Source: Epinephelus fuscoguttatus
Lineage: Eukaryota > Chordata > Actinopteri > Perciformes > Serranidae
Assembly: GCF_011397635.1 (NCBI RefSeq)
Contig: NC_064769.1
Location: 13,285,207 to 13,349,206 of the forward strand
DNA: 64,000 bases
Direction of reading: 5' to 3'
The notes beneath the pieces are model-generated. The model saw only the letters and a program-made list of their open reading frames with translations, searched no databases and was not told the DNA's origin. Shown here piece after piece: positions 19,996-32,468 of this stretch (the stretch's first letter is position 1; each line of letters begins with the position of its first letter). The position numbers were made by a program, and so were the translations under genes.

Positions 19996-22900
19996 CTAGA
20001 GGTGAGAGTTCAAATGACAAGATGAATATAAAGTCATTTAATAGGACAGCTCAGGCTTGGAGGAGGCGGGGGTGGTGCAGGGTTTGGGGGCTTAGAGGGA
20101 CTCACCTAATGATGCACTCTGGGATCTGGATGGAGTCCATGGGGATGAATTCCTGCAGTTCGTCCAGACTGTTCACATACTTAATCTTACTGCTGAACTT
20201 GGTGCTGTGACAAGAGCAACATGTACACACACATAGTAAAACAAGTGCATTAAAACTGGGTGAGAGTGACCGACTTGGCATCAGAGGAACTCAATTATAG
20301 TCTGGTTTTCTTTCAGAAGTGAAACTTTAACTCTGCTGCAATTGGTCAATGAACATGTTAACAAGATTATGAATCTACAGCCATGCTAGCTGCTCTGTGA
20401 GGCTTTACTTACCCATGACAAATTGCTAACATCAGTGCTACCATGCTGATATTTTGCAGGTGTAATTGACACAAAGTATAACTGAGGCCGCTGGTAACGT
20501 TATTTGTTTTGGCAGATATTTGGTCATGAACTAGAGTACCAGATAAGGAAAAGTTTGACCTGATGATGGCACTAGAGGGATGGTCACAGCATCACCAAAG
20601 ACTCTTAAATTCATCCTCTGGGAACCATGAATGTCTGTACACACTGAAATCAAGCTGATAGTTCTTGAGATCTTTTCGGTCTGGTCAGAGTGGTAAACTG
20701 ACCAACATTGCAATCCTTAAAATAACGATGGGGTCATCCTTACCTGATGAAGGGCTTGGTGATGGCTAAAACGGTCCTAATAAACCACGATGGATGGAGA
20801 ATAATGAAGGATTTCAAATTCTTCCTGAGCCTGAAGACAACACAATAAGTCTCATGTTAGGTGTGTTTAAATATCCATGTTGCATTTGTACTTTCATTCA
20901 GGGGAGATACAAACCATCATCACAAGTCATGCTAATGTACTCTACTACGAAATAATATTATTATCACGTAACGGTGTAAGTGAATGGTACAGACCTTCTA
21001 TCAATCATCTGATAGCATTTCTTCAGCCAACCAAGACCAGGCATTCTTCTGTGGGGGGTGGCTCCGTTCAGGTACACAATCATGTAGTCCTCTGCCACCA
21101 TCAGCTCCAGTGTGCTGATCACATAGCTGAAAGAGTCATAGAATAGTATGTCGTAAAAAAGTCACAAGAATATAGTACAGTATGTCATATTTTTGAAAAA
21201 AAGGGTTAAAGTATTACATGTCACAAAAAGGTTTTTAAAAAAATCATAGTAATTTTTTAAATGTCATAGTATAGTGTCATAAAAATTTATAATTTAGTCA
21301 TAGTATAATATGTCATAAATCTAAAATAACACAATAAGTCATAGTGTAGTATAAGTATATCATAAAAACTAGTATGTAATAAAAAAATTCATAATATAGT
21401 TTTTAAAAAGAGTCATTGTGTAGTTTGTCATAAATGTAAGTTAGAGTAAGTAAAAGTAAGAAAACATAATAGTACAGTATGTTATGACATTTAATAGTAA
21501 TAGTATGCCAAAAACAGTCATGGTAAAGTATGCCATCAAACGTCAAATGTCTAAAAAAAAGTCATAGTATGAATGATGATGATAGTCTGGCGACCTGTCC
21601 AGGGTGTACCCTGCCTCTCGCCTGATGTAGCTGGGATAGGCTCCAGCCCCCCCGCGACCCTCAAGAGGATGAAGCGGTTAGAAGATGAATGAATGAATGA
21701 ATGAATCTGTCGTGGTAAAGAATGTCATAAATAAGTGGGAAAATGTCATAGTATAGTGTGTCATAAAACACTGAAAAAAATCATAATATAGTGTGACAGT
21801 TTTTTAAGAAATATCATAGTACAGAATGTCATAAAAATGTTTTAAAAAAAGTTCTTTAAAAAATGTCATAGTCTATGGTATGTCATGAAAACAAAAAGTT
21901 ATAGCATTGTATGTTATTTTAAAAAGTGCTTTTAAAAAAGTAATAATATAGTCTGCCTTAAAGATATGGTAAAGTATGCCATAAAAATGTCCACAAAAGG
22001 TCATCATATTGTATTTAATTTTTTTTAACAAAGAAAGAGTCATAGTATAGTATATCATAAAAATGAGAAAAAAAGTCAAAGTATAACTCTTTTTTTTTAA
22101 AGTCATAGTGAAATATGTCACTAAAACTCTTGGTATAGTAATTCATAAAAAAAGTAGTAGTAGTGTATGTTGTAAAAACATTAAAAAGTTATAGAATAAT
22201 ATTTGGTTATAGTACGGTTTGTCATAAAAAGTTAAAAAAACAACAACAACAACAACATAGTATTGTAATTATAAGAAAAAATGTCATAAAATATGTTTGA
22301 AAAAGTCACAGTATAGTTGGTACTAGAATTGTCAAAAATAAAAAGGTAATGGTGTGGTAGCCTATGTCATAAAAACTTACAAAGTCACAGTATAGTATGT
22401 CATTAAAAAAGTCATAGTATAGTGTGCCATAAAAAGTAAAAAATAAAAACATAATTTAAAAAGTCATGCCATAGAAAATGTCATAAAAAGTCATGCATCC
22501 ATATTTTAACTTTATTTCTAGAAATCTATGAATCTAATGACATTATCAGTACATCTTTCTGGGACGTTTTGGCTTCACAGTTTAGGAGGCTTTCTGTCTG
22601 AAACGCTTAAAAACACACTGAAAAAGAACAAAGAGTTAAACCCTCAGGAATACTGAGAGATTAATAAGGGAAATCTTGCAAAGTACAGACCAGTCATATT
22701 AAGGAAATGTTACTTCTACTGAGACTAATTAAAGGATTGTATTTCTTTTGTTTTACTATGCTAGTGTACAGACTTATTATAGTTCTTCTACTGTACACAA
22801 AATAATTAGCCAAAATATAAATACAACATCAAAACCATAACATCACACTACATCAAAGTGGGACAACAGCATGCCTCCTGCAGACTCTCCTCTATTACTG

Positions 22901-25900
22901 CCACTGTTTCAGCAAGTCCAGATCCCAGAGGAAAACAAAAACATGTCACTAAAGTTTTTAGCATCACATATGTCCAAAAGGTGAAATACAAGAACAAGAA
23001 ATGTAAAACTATGTTATGTGACTGTGAATGAGGAAATAGGAGACACATACTGTCTTGCTCTGTTTGAAAAACTAGCAGCATTTCTCTCCTCTGATGTCAG
23101 CTATGAGAAATTGGTACCAATGTTGCTTCATGGATGAGCTATTTTGCTTTGAATTTCTTCTTTTTTCCTGCCGTGCATCCATCTCAGCAGCTCAATCTGA
23201 CTCCTACCTTTATAAAATCCAATACTCGGATTCAAACCAAAAGAAGCCGTTATCTCTTTCTCATTTCTCTCCTCAATCCCCCCCACCTTCTCTCCTTCTT
23301 CTCAGTCAGCAGGGAACTTTGTCACCTCCTTTGAAAATAACGTTGACAATATTCACAGCTAACACAGCCCTCTCTAGTCTCCTCAATAACTCGAACTTCA
23401 ATGACTTTGGACTGACTCTGACTCGCCTCTCCTTCTGATTCAATGTCATTCTCCGGCTTACAAATCAACACTGCTGATCCACTCTGTTTCGTGACTATTG
23501 TGATCATCTCCCACTGACATCAAGCTGCATAGCGTTCACCTCCCAGCTATAGTTAACTCCTCCTCGCAAGGATTCAGACCTCAAGCCATCTGGCATCGGA
23601 AAGTGCAGACACTATGGTTTACCTCCTTTCATTTCTATCCAAAACTCTCAGATATGCCAGCTTACTCAATATCTTTCACAGAACAGCCTGTGGGATCCCA
23701 ACCACACTGTCCAAGCATGAAATGCAACTGTGCCAGCACCACAGTGAAGACATCAACATGGGAGTTCTCCACAAACAAGCTTGACTCTCACTTTATTTCT
23801 ATCACTTTATTTAGAGAGTTTTCATTGTGCAGAGGAGCCATGGCTGATTTACAGAATTAAGTAGCATCCTCAACATGCTATTATAATGCATCTGAGTGGG
23901 GTCTGTATTTGTTTGCTTTGTAGAATTAAAAAAGGATGACATCATGTCTTAAAATGAAATCCTGTGGGCAGTGTTGCTTTGAGCTAAATGTGATATCAGC
24001 ATGCTAACATGCTCACACTGACAAGCATGCTGATGTTTCGCAGGCATATTAATCATCATTGTGTTAGCAATGCTGAAATTTTCTAATCAGCACTTAACCC
24101 AAAGTTCAGCTATGGTTCGTGGGAATAGAATTTGTTTTTGGAGGTATTTGGATATCTGCACCATGTGAACAAGAAAAAAGTCAACATTCATGGTCCCCAG
24201 AGAATGAATCTGAAACTGGCTGAATCCAAATGTCTGCCCTCTGGACTTACAGAATGATGTTTTGTGACGCATTTACTGTCGTCACGTAAAGTCTGCGAGG
24301 GCAGAGACTGCAAGCAGCTGATAGACAGCCATGGAAACGTTCAACTGTTGCTGCTGTCATATTCATATATGTCATATAAGTTGATGAACAGTGCCTACTC
24401 ATCTGTTCCTGCAGAAAACAAGATATAAATCTCATATGAAGCCTTTCTGTGACTAAACAGAAATGTATTAATACATCTCTATATAAAAGGGCTACATATG
24501 TAAATAAGGACAGGATTATAACTCAATAAATTGGACGTTACTTACATTAGAAACCTTTTTTTGTTGTTTATCGGCCAATTTTTTAGCCTATTACACTGCC
24601 TGATAGGCTGCAATAATAATACTTATACATATCTCTGTATCATGATGTGATTGAATATTACCTCTGGCCTACACAATTCAAGTAGAATTTAATAAACCTA
24701 ACTATCAATAACTATTTTACACACAACATCAATGTCCGTATTGCAATGAATTGTGGGTTATTAAATCAGTGAAGTCTGCTGAGGTCTGCACTGCGAGCGG
24801 ACTCTCTGGAGGTCTGTAGAAAGTCCACTTGAGGCCCCTTGTGGACTGCATGAATTGTAGCTAAGCACTCCCAGACTTTCCAGGAACGGGCCCGCAAAGT
24901 CCGCAAGTCTGCAAGTGCAGTGAAGTGTGTACATTTGGATTCAGCCACTAACAGAGGTTATCCCCTGACTTCTTCGTAGCACCAACATGAAGTTCCCATT
25001 TGCAGTTTTGAGAAAAATGTCTCAATAACCCTTGGATGGATTGCCACGAAATTTCACACACACATTCATGTTCTCCGCAGGATGTATTATAATAACTATT
25101 TGTGACTGCTTAACTTTTCATGTTGTGCATCATCAGATCAAAATTTAAATTTGGCTTTAGACCAAATATATAGGCCCTAATGTCATTGCCCTCAGCCACT
25201 TTGTGTTGAGTGCTAATTAGCAAATGTTAGCATGCTAACACGCTAAACTAAGATGGTGAACATGGTAAACATTATGCCGCCCGACACCAGCATGTTATGG
25301 TATTTAAGTTGTATGTTTAATTAGTGTAGCAGGCTGTGGTTGTGCCGCTGCCGTGGTCCTGCCTGATGCCTACTACCACTGCTATTATTATTAGTCACAT
25401 ATGATTATTATTGTCACATACATATACAAGCATGTATAAGTATATACATATATACTACCAAAATACTATTATTATTATCATTATAAAATTATTACTAAAA
25501 TTAATGTTGTTGTAGCTATTGTCATCACTGTTTGCCGTGTACCTACCTCTGTCTCTCTGTCAGTTCAATTCAAATAGCTTTATTGGCACGAACAAAGATA
25601 TGTTAATGCAAAAGCATTACATAAAATAATGATAATTATAATAATAAATGATCAAAAGTAAAAACAAAAACAAAATAAATGAATAGATCAAATTAAAAAA
25701 GTAATTATATTTTACATGTTATACACATCCATGCATTATATATATAGATATATATATATATACTAGATATAGATATAGATATATATAGATAGAGATAGAG
25801 AGAGATATTATATTATATAGATAGATCTCTCTCTCTCTCTCTGTCTCTGTGCCTCAATGTGTCATTTTGTCATACGGAGCGATGTAAATTTATTATGTTG

Positions 25901-26241
25901 ACCTGTAAACACGACATCTATTGCACGTCTGTCCGTCCTGGAAGAGGGATCCCTCTTCAGTTGCTCTTCCTGAGGTTTCTACCATTTTTTCCACTGTTAA
26001 AGGTTTTTTTGGGGAAGGACAGAGGGATGTCGTATGCCATATAGCCCCCTGATGCAAATTGTGATTTGTGATATTGAAATATATAAATAAAATTGAATTG
26101 AACTGAATTCTATCAGTCATGACCAAAGTGGAGCATGTCACTCGTACGAATGAGAAGCAAATGAATAACATTACTGCAAGAGCAGTAACTGCAAAACCTA
26201 AAACGTGTATAACATATTGATAGGTTAAAAGGACTGGTTAA

Positions 26242-26303
<62 letters not shown>

Positions 26304-29300
26304 CTTATTGCAGTGTAAAACTCACAGGAAGAGGTTCTCCATTATTTCGTGGTAGTCCTCTCTGTCGCTATCTGGCAAGAAGCAGGCAGCAAACACGATG
26401 ATGGCATTCACTCCGTTGCCATAGTAGCCTTGATAAAAACACATCAAAATAAAGGTAAGAAGAGTTAACTTGACCTTGTTTTATTGTTGGCGAGAGCTTA
26501 GCCTTAATTAGCATAGTTTTCATAATTTGATTGCTCCCTTATTTTCTTCTTTTTTTTTCTTTAATTTATCTGCCAATCTGTGTCTTTTGTCTGGCTGTCT
26601 CTCTGTCCCGTTTCCTCTCACTACTTCTCAGATTAATGCAATTTCCTTTTATTCACCGACCCATTCATCACCAGATTTGGTGTCACTCAGACAGAGGGTC
26701 TTTTATCTAAATGACAGAGCTTGTGATATTTCCAGTGACAGACGTCTCTGTTTCCATGGGATGGCTGTGTTTCACTTAAGCCCACAGCACAGTGGAAAAG
26801 AGAATGCACCACCTGATGTGGTTAGGGGTCAGATTCCCACCAATAATTGAAATATGGTCAGTGCCTACTTAAAGAACAGGCTTACCATGGTGCAAATGCA
26901 TGTTCCTGGGGTTTTAGAAGGCCCCGCGGAAGGGAAAAGAGAGATGGGGCCCCCGACTGTGAAACCAATATGCCGTGACTCCATGTCAGGCCTCAGTAAA
27001 AGACCCCATTCCCCCAGCAGCCTCACTGCAGCTACAGATGACAAATTAAAGGGAAAAATCCAACATTAACTGTTCAGGTCTAGATTAATTCACAAGGGTG
27101 ATAGAGCCCTTGTAGTTAGAGCTCAACGACTTTGAAATGACCTGCCTGAGGAGATCAGGGCTGCAAACTCTCGTCTTTTAAATCACTTCTGAAAACCGAC
27201 TTGTTTAAAACTGCCTTTAGGTGATTTTAACAGCTTTATTATTGTGTGTTTTACTGTGTGTATTCTGTTTTTATTGCTTTAATCTTGTTTCATTTGCTTT
27301 GTCTTTTTTGTTTTGTAAAGCATTTTGTGACTGTGTTTTGAAAAGGCACTATATAAATAAAGTTATTATCATTATTATAATTAATAAAGGTTGGGCAGCC
27401 CATAGAAAAGCTTCAATGCCTACTGAATAACTCTCTGGTACTCAAGTTGAGAAATAAACACTACACTACTAATTAAAATTCCCTCATTTGGTGTTTTGTA
27501 GAGCTGAAATGATTGGTCGATTAATCAGTTTGTCATCTGACAAAAAAACTAACGGCTAGTAATTTAATAATCATTCATTGTTTTCAAGGAAAAATGACAA
27601 AAATGTCTGCTTTCATTTGTCTTATGTGATCATAAACCGAACATCTTTGAGTTTAAGTCTCCCTGGGTTTAAGGAAATTATGATGACATTTTTTACTATT
27701 TTCTCACATTTTTAGACTCATCAATAAGTCAAGAAAGTTAATGGCACATTAATTGATCACAACAATTAATCGCTAGTTGCAGCCCTGGTGTTTCATTCAA
27801 ATCATTTTCATATTCAACCATTCAGTGACGCCTTATGTCCTGTATGGAAGCAACTGAACCCATTTCCGTATTTATGTATTTCATTTAAATTTGTCACTTG
27901 TTTATACACACTAGAGAGTAGTTTTGGAAAGCAGCAGCCGCCCATCATCAAACAGACAGGATGTATTTTTGTCAAGTGGCCACTTTACCAATTTCAACTT
28001 GAATACTATTGTTCTAACGTGCAGAGGACATGTGAACATTTCCCCCGTGTTTGTGGAGAGTTCCGTCTCTGATGGCCGCTGGTTGACGTAACACTGGCTT
28101 CACTTGCATACTGTATATTCATACCTCTTGTGAACATCGGTGGGATGAAATTAACAGACATAAAAATGAACGTACAAATGGAAAGAACTTGAAAACTATA
28201 ACATTTTCCCCAAAGGGTAGCTTGTTTGGAATTCATAATTAGATAAACGGTTATGCCCTGTCTCATTCAACAAGATAGAATAAATTCATTTTAAAATCTT
28301 GCATAACATCAGGGCGTCGGTGGCTTAGTGGTTAGAGCAGGTGCCCCATGTACAAGGCTGTTGCCGCAACGGCCCGGGTTCGACTCCAGCCTGTGGCCCT
28401 TTGCTGCATGTCAAAAAACACATGCTTAGGTTTAGGAAAAAAGAACAGGGTTTGGCTGTTGGACCCATCCACCACCTCCGCGCACCCCAGTCGGACTTTG
28501 GCCACCTTAATATTCGTCCTTGTCCCACTGCGTTTTCCCCTGACGCCACCGGGTGCCATTAAACTAACAACCAGCAATCGGCTGTATATCCTGCCGATGT
28601 TAAAAGATGCCATTTTTTGTTGGTTTCTGATGCCACAAGTCACTTCCCAAGCACCGGATTTCGATGGCTTTGTTGAAGCCTATCCCAGCTGTCATTGGGC
28701 GAGAGGCGGGGTACACCCTGGACAGGTCGCGAGACTGTCACAAGGATAACACATAGTGACAGACAACCATTCACACTCACATTCACACCAGTGGCCAATT
28801 CTAAGTCACCATTTGACCTGTCTCCAACCTTCATGTCTTTGGACTGTGGGAGGAAGCCGGAGTACCCAGTGAAAACCAGCGCTGACACAGGAAGAACATG
28901 CAAATTCCACACAGACCCCCCTCAGGAACCCTCTTGCTGTAAGGCAGCAGTGCTAACCACTACACCACAGTCCCACCATGATATTTCATATTCCATGTAA
29001 TTGATATCCATCCTTTTTTAAATCTGCCTATTTCAACACTGTAATCTTTAATCGTGTAAGAACGTCCATGACCTGCTGAATGTCTGTTCACAATGTTCAA
29101 TTACGAGACAAAAAAACAAACATGCTGTATTTCCTCATTCTTTGGTTTGGCCCGCCTCCAAGGTAAGATGAAGCATTTCCAAAACGAGACATCATTCTGC
29201 CATCTCGTTAGCCGAGAAGTGGCAGAAGCCAGCTCTGAAACAATAGCCGATTGTGATACAGAGCACCAGAGATTTGGACTTTTACAATATGCTGTTACTT

Positions 29301-31483
29301 CTGGAAATTCAAAACTGGAAAATGTTTACTGTACTCAAACAATAAGAATCCCCGTATTAATTCTGCTGAATAGATGCTGTCAGGACCAGACACTTTCAAT
29401 CAGTCTGGTTGTTTACTTCTGTTTTTTTGTGCCAGCATCGCTGACTTGCAATTAATAGAATGAAAAACTCACAATGAACACTGGGTTTTGTGGGAAGAGT
29501 ATTAAAGAGGCTCACATTCTTTCAAGTCTGTCTCAAAACAACACTCACATACCCATATGTGCATTTTAGTAGCTGTAATAATTCATCTGTCCACAAGCAA
29601 TTTACTGCATTAGCTTGGACAGTTCTAGCATCTAAATAACAATAGATAAACTAATTTTTAACCTATTATGCAGTATCTGAAGGTCTTCCTCTCAGAATGC
29701 ATACAGCCCTAGTAACCTTCCTCCAAGAAAATATTCCAGTCTGTATGATGCCTGAAAGGCAAAGACCTGATGCAAAACAAGTCCACATGGTAACACTGAA
29801 GGTAATATGTTACCACTTTAATCAACTCGGAGCCTTCCCCCTATCCCTGGTGGAAATTACCCCCTTGCATACATACAAGGGAGTGTTGTTTTAAGACAGA
29901 TGTTAAAAAATGAAAAACTACCCAAACTAGCAGAACTACTGTGATTGCCTGGTTTGATTTAAAGTGTTTTGATTGCTTCTGTTCAAGCTGGACATAACAT
30001 CTGAAGTTAAGATGGTGAAAAGCTCTTGAATAGTCACCTCCGTGGGAAATGACCCTCATGTAGGGCTCAATGATCTTCATGTTAATGCGGTGCTCCTGCT
30101 CCCCAATAACTACAGTCCTCCACAGCCTGCCATCCTGGCGCTCCTCCTCAGCGCTGTATGTAGGGATTGGATTGTAAGGCTCGCTTATCCCGCTCCTGTT
30201 GGCTGCATTGGGGTCTGATATGAGAAAAGACCAATATTGTGTTATAGGCACAGGTGTTACTAACATCATTACTGATGGCTCTGTGGTGTCCAAGCATCCC
30301 AGTAAGCTGATGATAGTGTGACATTTAACACGCATGTGTAACAACAGGATCCTGAACTGGAGCAGCGAAATGGAATTCAGCCATTAAAATTTTGTATTAT
30401 TTACACATGTGCTTTTCCCATCGTCAGTGAAAAAGAGACTTAAATTCCTGGTCAACCTTGGCGGTTCGGAGAATTATACCATAAAACATTGTAAGTTATA
30501 ATATTGCTGTGATCACAAAAACAACTTAAAGGGACAGTTCACCCCAAAATCAAAAACACATATTTTTACTCTTACCTGTAGTGCTATTTATTAATCTAGA
30601 TTGTTTTGCTGTGATTTGCAGAGTGTTGGAGATATCAGCTATAGAGATGTCTGCCTTCTCTCCAAAATAATGGAACTAGATGGCACTCTGCTTGTGGTGC
30701 TCAAAGTGCCAAAAAATAAATTTGAACATCAATACTCAACAGCAATGTCTCTTTTCAGGAAGCATGACCCAGTTATTTAAGATAATCCATAGACCTTGTT
30801 GTGAGCGGTTTCATGTAAGAACTATTCTCTATCCCAAATACACCCACCAGCTGTATCATCGCACAGAAAAAAAAGCATGCATCTACTCACAGAAGAGAGA
30901 CACTCTGCAACCGCTGTCAACAACAACAACAACAACAACAGATGAATAGCTCTACAGGTAAGACAAAATATATACATATTTTGGAGTGAACTGTCCCTTT
31001 AAAAACAATCATGATGGCAGCAAAAATAAATTTTTCAGTATGAGTTACATTATAGTTACATTAAGAATGAAATATGTTATTTGTATTGTGAATGACCTAC
31101 CTTCCCAGTCCATTTCATGGTCCGTGTAGTCAAGGTAGTCCCCCTCATCAGGCGTGTCGAGGTCATCGACATTAATGTCCAGATCGTCTGGCGTCTCCCC
31201 CAAGTCATCCTCGCTCTGGTCCAGTGACAGGCTGATGCGAGGGGCAGATAGCTTTTTTCTTTGTGTGGAACCTCCTTGAAGGGGTAGAGAGGTAGGAGGG
31301 ACTACAAAAACAACAGCACATAACAACAGTGATTCACTTGGATCACTGAAGTCTTTTTCAACAATTTCATAACATTTCTTTTTGAATAACTGTTGGTTTG
31401 CTTTGAATCTGAGCACTGGTTGACTCACCTGGTCTGCCTTCGCCCCCCTCAGAGTTCATTTTAGTCTCTGATGCCAGGTCCAT
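19957..31483 (-). CDS. prune2: prune2 short form: BNIP2/CRAL-TRIO (BCH) domain protein
   Basis: Eight exons join in frame: 31483-31429 (start codon 31483), 31301-31101, 30214-30038, 26428-26326, 21126-20995, 20830-20744, 20204-20106 and 19995-19957, about 298 residues. The N-terminal part is acidic ([36 protein letters not shown]). The rest is a BCH/CRAL-TRIO domain with [64 protein letters not shown] and [12 protein letters not shown]. The end, [20 protein letters not shown] then [17 protein letters not shown], fits PRUNE2 better than BNIP2 or caytaxin as I recall them, and PRUNE2 adjoins PCSK5 in other vertebrates. BCH proteins act in the cytoplasm as scaffolds for small GTPase regulators and cargo or lipid binding. 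No DHH phosphoesterase region was found upstream. Confidence 0.82.
20106..20204 (-). CDS. prune2: prune2 exon: end of BCH domain
   Basis: Phase 2-2. Encodes [20 protein letters not shown] and [12 protein letters not shown]. Acceptor gtcacag, donor gtgagt. Confidence 0.92.
20744..20830 (-). CDS. prune2: prune2 exon: BCH domain
   Basis: Phase 2-2. Encodes [20 protein letters not shown] and LAITKPFIS. Acceptor cttcag, donor gtaagg. Confidence 0.92.
20995..21126 (-). CDS. prune2: prune2 exon: BCH domain
   Basis: Phase 2-2. Encodes [40 protein letters not shown] and IDR. Acceptor tttcag, donor gtctgt. Confidence 0.92.
21150..22500. repeat. Degenerate tandem array, unit like GTCATAGTATAGTATGTCAT + A-run
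   Basis: About 1.35 kb in a prune2 intron in which GTCATA(A/G)TATAGT(A/G)TGTCATAAAA recurs dozens of times with drift, spaced roughly 30-50 bases. An L2-like LINE tail interrupts it at 21585-21710. Confidence 0.88.
21585..21710. mobile_element. L2-like LINE 3' tail with (GAAT)n end
   Basis: TGGCGACCTGTCCAGGGTGT, then GGGATAGGCTCCAGCCCCCC, then GAATGAATGAATGAATGAAT. This is the conserved 3' end of an abundant fish LINE as I recall it. The opposite orientation recurs at 28680-28985. Confidence 0.75.
22501..25555. other. prune2 intron with dispersed repeat fragments, no gene
   Basis: The fragments at 23990-24290 and 25020-25290 (AGCATGCTAACACGCTAAAC, ATGGTGAACATGGTAAACAT) belong to the same dispersed family as 8260-9600. 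Frames at 23094-23438 and 23603-23860 have no recognisable domain or exon signals. Confidence 0.5.
25560..26106. mobile_element. Common fish interspersed repeat, with AT/GATA microsatellite inside
   Basis: Starts CAGTTCAATTCAAATAGC and ends AAAATTGAATTGAACTG. Contains ACGACATCTATTGCACGTCT and GGAAGAGGGATCCCTCTTCA, text I recognise from very abundant fish repeats. A variable ATAT/GATA/CTCT region lies at 25738-25848. Confidence 0.7.
26245..26298. repeat. (GT)n microsatellite
   Basis: About 26 GT units, directly downstream on the - strand of the prune2 exon 26326-26428, starting some 30 bases into the intron. Confidence 0.96.
26326..26428 (-). CDS. prune2: prune2 exon: BCH domain
   Basis: Phase 1-2. 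Encodes [20 protein letters not shown] and [10 protein letters not shown]. Acceptor tcaag, donor gtgagt. Confidence 0.9.
27065..27400 (+). mobile_element. LINE 3' end remnant
   Basis: Encodes an eroded C-terminal reverse-transcriptase tail ([19 protein letters not shown] then [10 protein letters not shown] with stops). It ends AGGCACTATATAAATAAAGT, typical of fish LINE tails. Confidence 0.65.
27500..27790. repeat. Dispersed fold-back repeat (GATTAATC... family)
   Basis: AGAGCTGAAATGATTGGTCG at the left and TTAATCGCTAGTTGCAGCCCT at the right match the abundant fish 'GGGCTGCAACTAA' repeat. Another copy is at about 37090-37330. Confidence 0.6.
28311..28415 (+). mobile_element. tRNA-derived SINE head
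   Basis: Has box A-like GTGGCTTAGTGGTTAGAGC and box B-like GGGTTCGACTCC (28376-28387), the polymerase III promoter of a tRNA-type SINE. It does not fold as a full tRNA gene and runs into non-tRNA sequence. Confidence 0.8.
28680..28985. mobile_element. L2-like LINE 3' tail, opposite orientation
   Basis: GGTACACCCTGGACAGGTCG, CCATTCACACTCACATTCAC, TCTTTGGACTGTGGGAGGAA, GAAGAACATGCAAATTCCAC and GCTAACCACTACACCACAG are landmark blocks of this family. Confidence 0.75.
28986..30037. other. prune2 intron, nothing recognised
   Basis: The frame at 29093-29455 has no recognisable domain. No other signal was seen. Confidence 0.5.
30038..30214 (-). CDS. prune2: prune2 exon: start of BCH domain
   Basis: 59 codons, phase 1-1. 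Encodes [20 protein letters not shown], then [20 protein letters not shown] and [10 protein letters not shown], the conserved BCH entry. Confidence 0.92.
30530..30998. mobile_element. TTAA-flanked MITE, 469 bp
   Basis: Termini AGGGACAGTTCACCCCAAAA (left) and the inverted AGGGACAGTTCACTCCAAAA (right), each bordered by TTAA (30526-30529 and 30999-31002). A (CAA)n run lies at 30920-30940. TTAA target sites are used by piggyBac and Kolobok transposases; zebrafish Angel-type MITEs have similar ends. Confidence 0.85.
31101..31301 (-). CDS. prune2: prune2 exon: acidic linker before BCH domain
   Basis: 67 codons, phase 1-1. Encodes [37 protein letters not shown] and HEMDWE. This acidic block is typical of the BNIP2/caytaxin/PRUNE2 family. 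Confidence 0.9.
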
Positions 31484-31495
31484 CCCCGGGAGGAC
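31429..31495 (-). CDS. prune2: prune2 exon with start codon
   Basis: The - strand acceptor is catag and the donor gtgagt. The first in-frame ATG (31483, context CCGGGGATGG) gives [18 protein letters not shown]; a second ATG follows nine codons on. Four in-frame codons precede the ATG, so an upstream coding exon cannot be excluded. Confidence 0.7.
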
Positions 31496-31689
31496 CTATG
31501 AGAAGATAATTACAGTTATTAAACAGACTCTTATGATACAACAACTAACCTGGAGAGTACCCACACTGTTGTGTAATGCATCACCTGTGATTCCTCTTCA
31601 CTGAATGATTTACAACACGAACATGATTTTTGAGTGAGAAAGACAAGTTGTTAAATTAAAATTGCAACTTGTGCCAAACTTCAATCTAC

Positions 31690-32060
31690 CAGTGGTAAAA
31701 TGTAACTAAGTGCATTACATCTGGTATTGTACTTAAACATCCATTTTAAGTACTCCATATATCAGCATTTCCATATGCTACTTTACACTTGTACCCCACT
31801 TTATCTCAGAGGGAACATTTTTACATTTTTATTCCACTACATGTATGTGATAGCTTTGGTTTCAAGTTATTTTACAGATTGAGAAGTTACACAAACAGAT
31901 GAATTTATAAACTATGATGCATTGTTACAGGTTACATTACCCGATGGTCTATAAAATTGTTAATGTTGCTAATAATACATGCCTTTACTTGTAATCGAGT
32001 ATTTTAATATTGCAGTATTGCTACTTTTACTTAAGTTGAGAATCTGAATGCTTCCTCCAC
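31690..32060. repeat. Dispersed fish repeat (AAGTACTTTTACT family)
   Basis: CCAGTGGTAAAATGTAACTA at the left and TTTACTTAAGTTGAG...CTTCCTCCACCAC at the right match the family at 780-880, 1850-1990 and 36820-37000. Confidence 0.6.
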
Positions 32061-32468
32061 CACAAAAACTACTTTCTGTAATACTGTTTGGACCACAGGG
32101 TAGAGCTGGACTGATTAATCTGCCAATATTAACATAAAGCAGATATTGATATCTAACTTGGTTTAAGGTGTTTTTTAAGAGACAGTGTCACCATTATATA
32201 TTTTGTCCACCAGAGAGCACTGGCAAATTTACTGTGCAATATGCCACTTAGTATGAATCTTGATCACAATTCTTTAGAAAACAAATATAAGAGATCCGTA
32301 GTAAAACTGCTGTTTATGTTGTGTGTTCATGCTGAATGATTACCATTGGGTATATTTATCTAACCAGATAATATCAGTATCAGCCTAAACAACCAAACAA
32401 AAAACCTGTATGTCAGGCTATACCAGGAAGCTTTACTGCAGGATTCCCTTAACATCTGCATGTGTTAA

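Noticed and set aside
23094-23860. Open frames of 114 and 85 residues in a prune2 intron
   Set aside because: Low-complexity composition, no domain, no flanking exon signals in frame.
28311-28415. Possible tRNA gene (boxes A and B present)
   Set aside because: No complete cloverleaf and the sequence continues into repeat DNA; it is the head of a tRNA-derived SINE.
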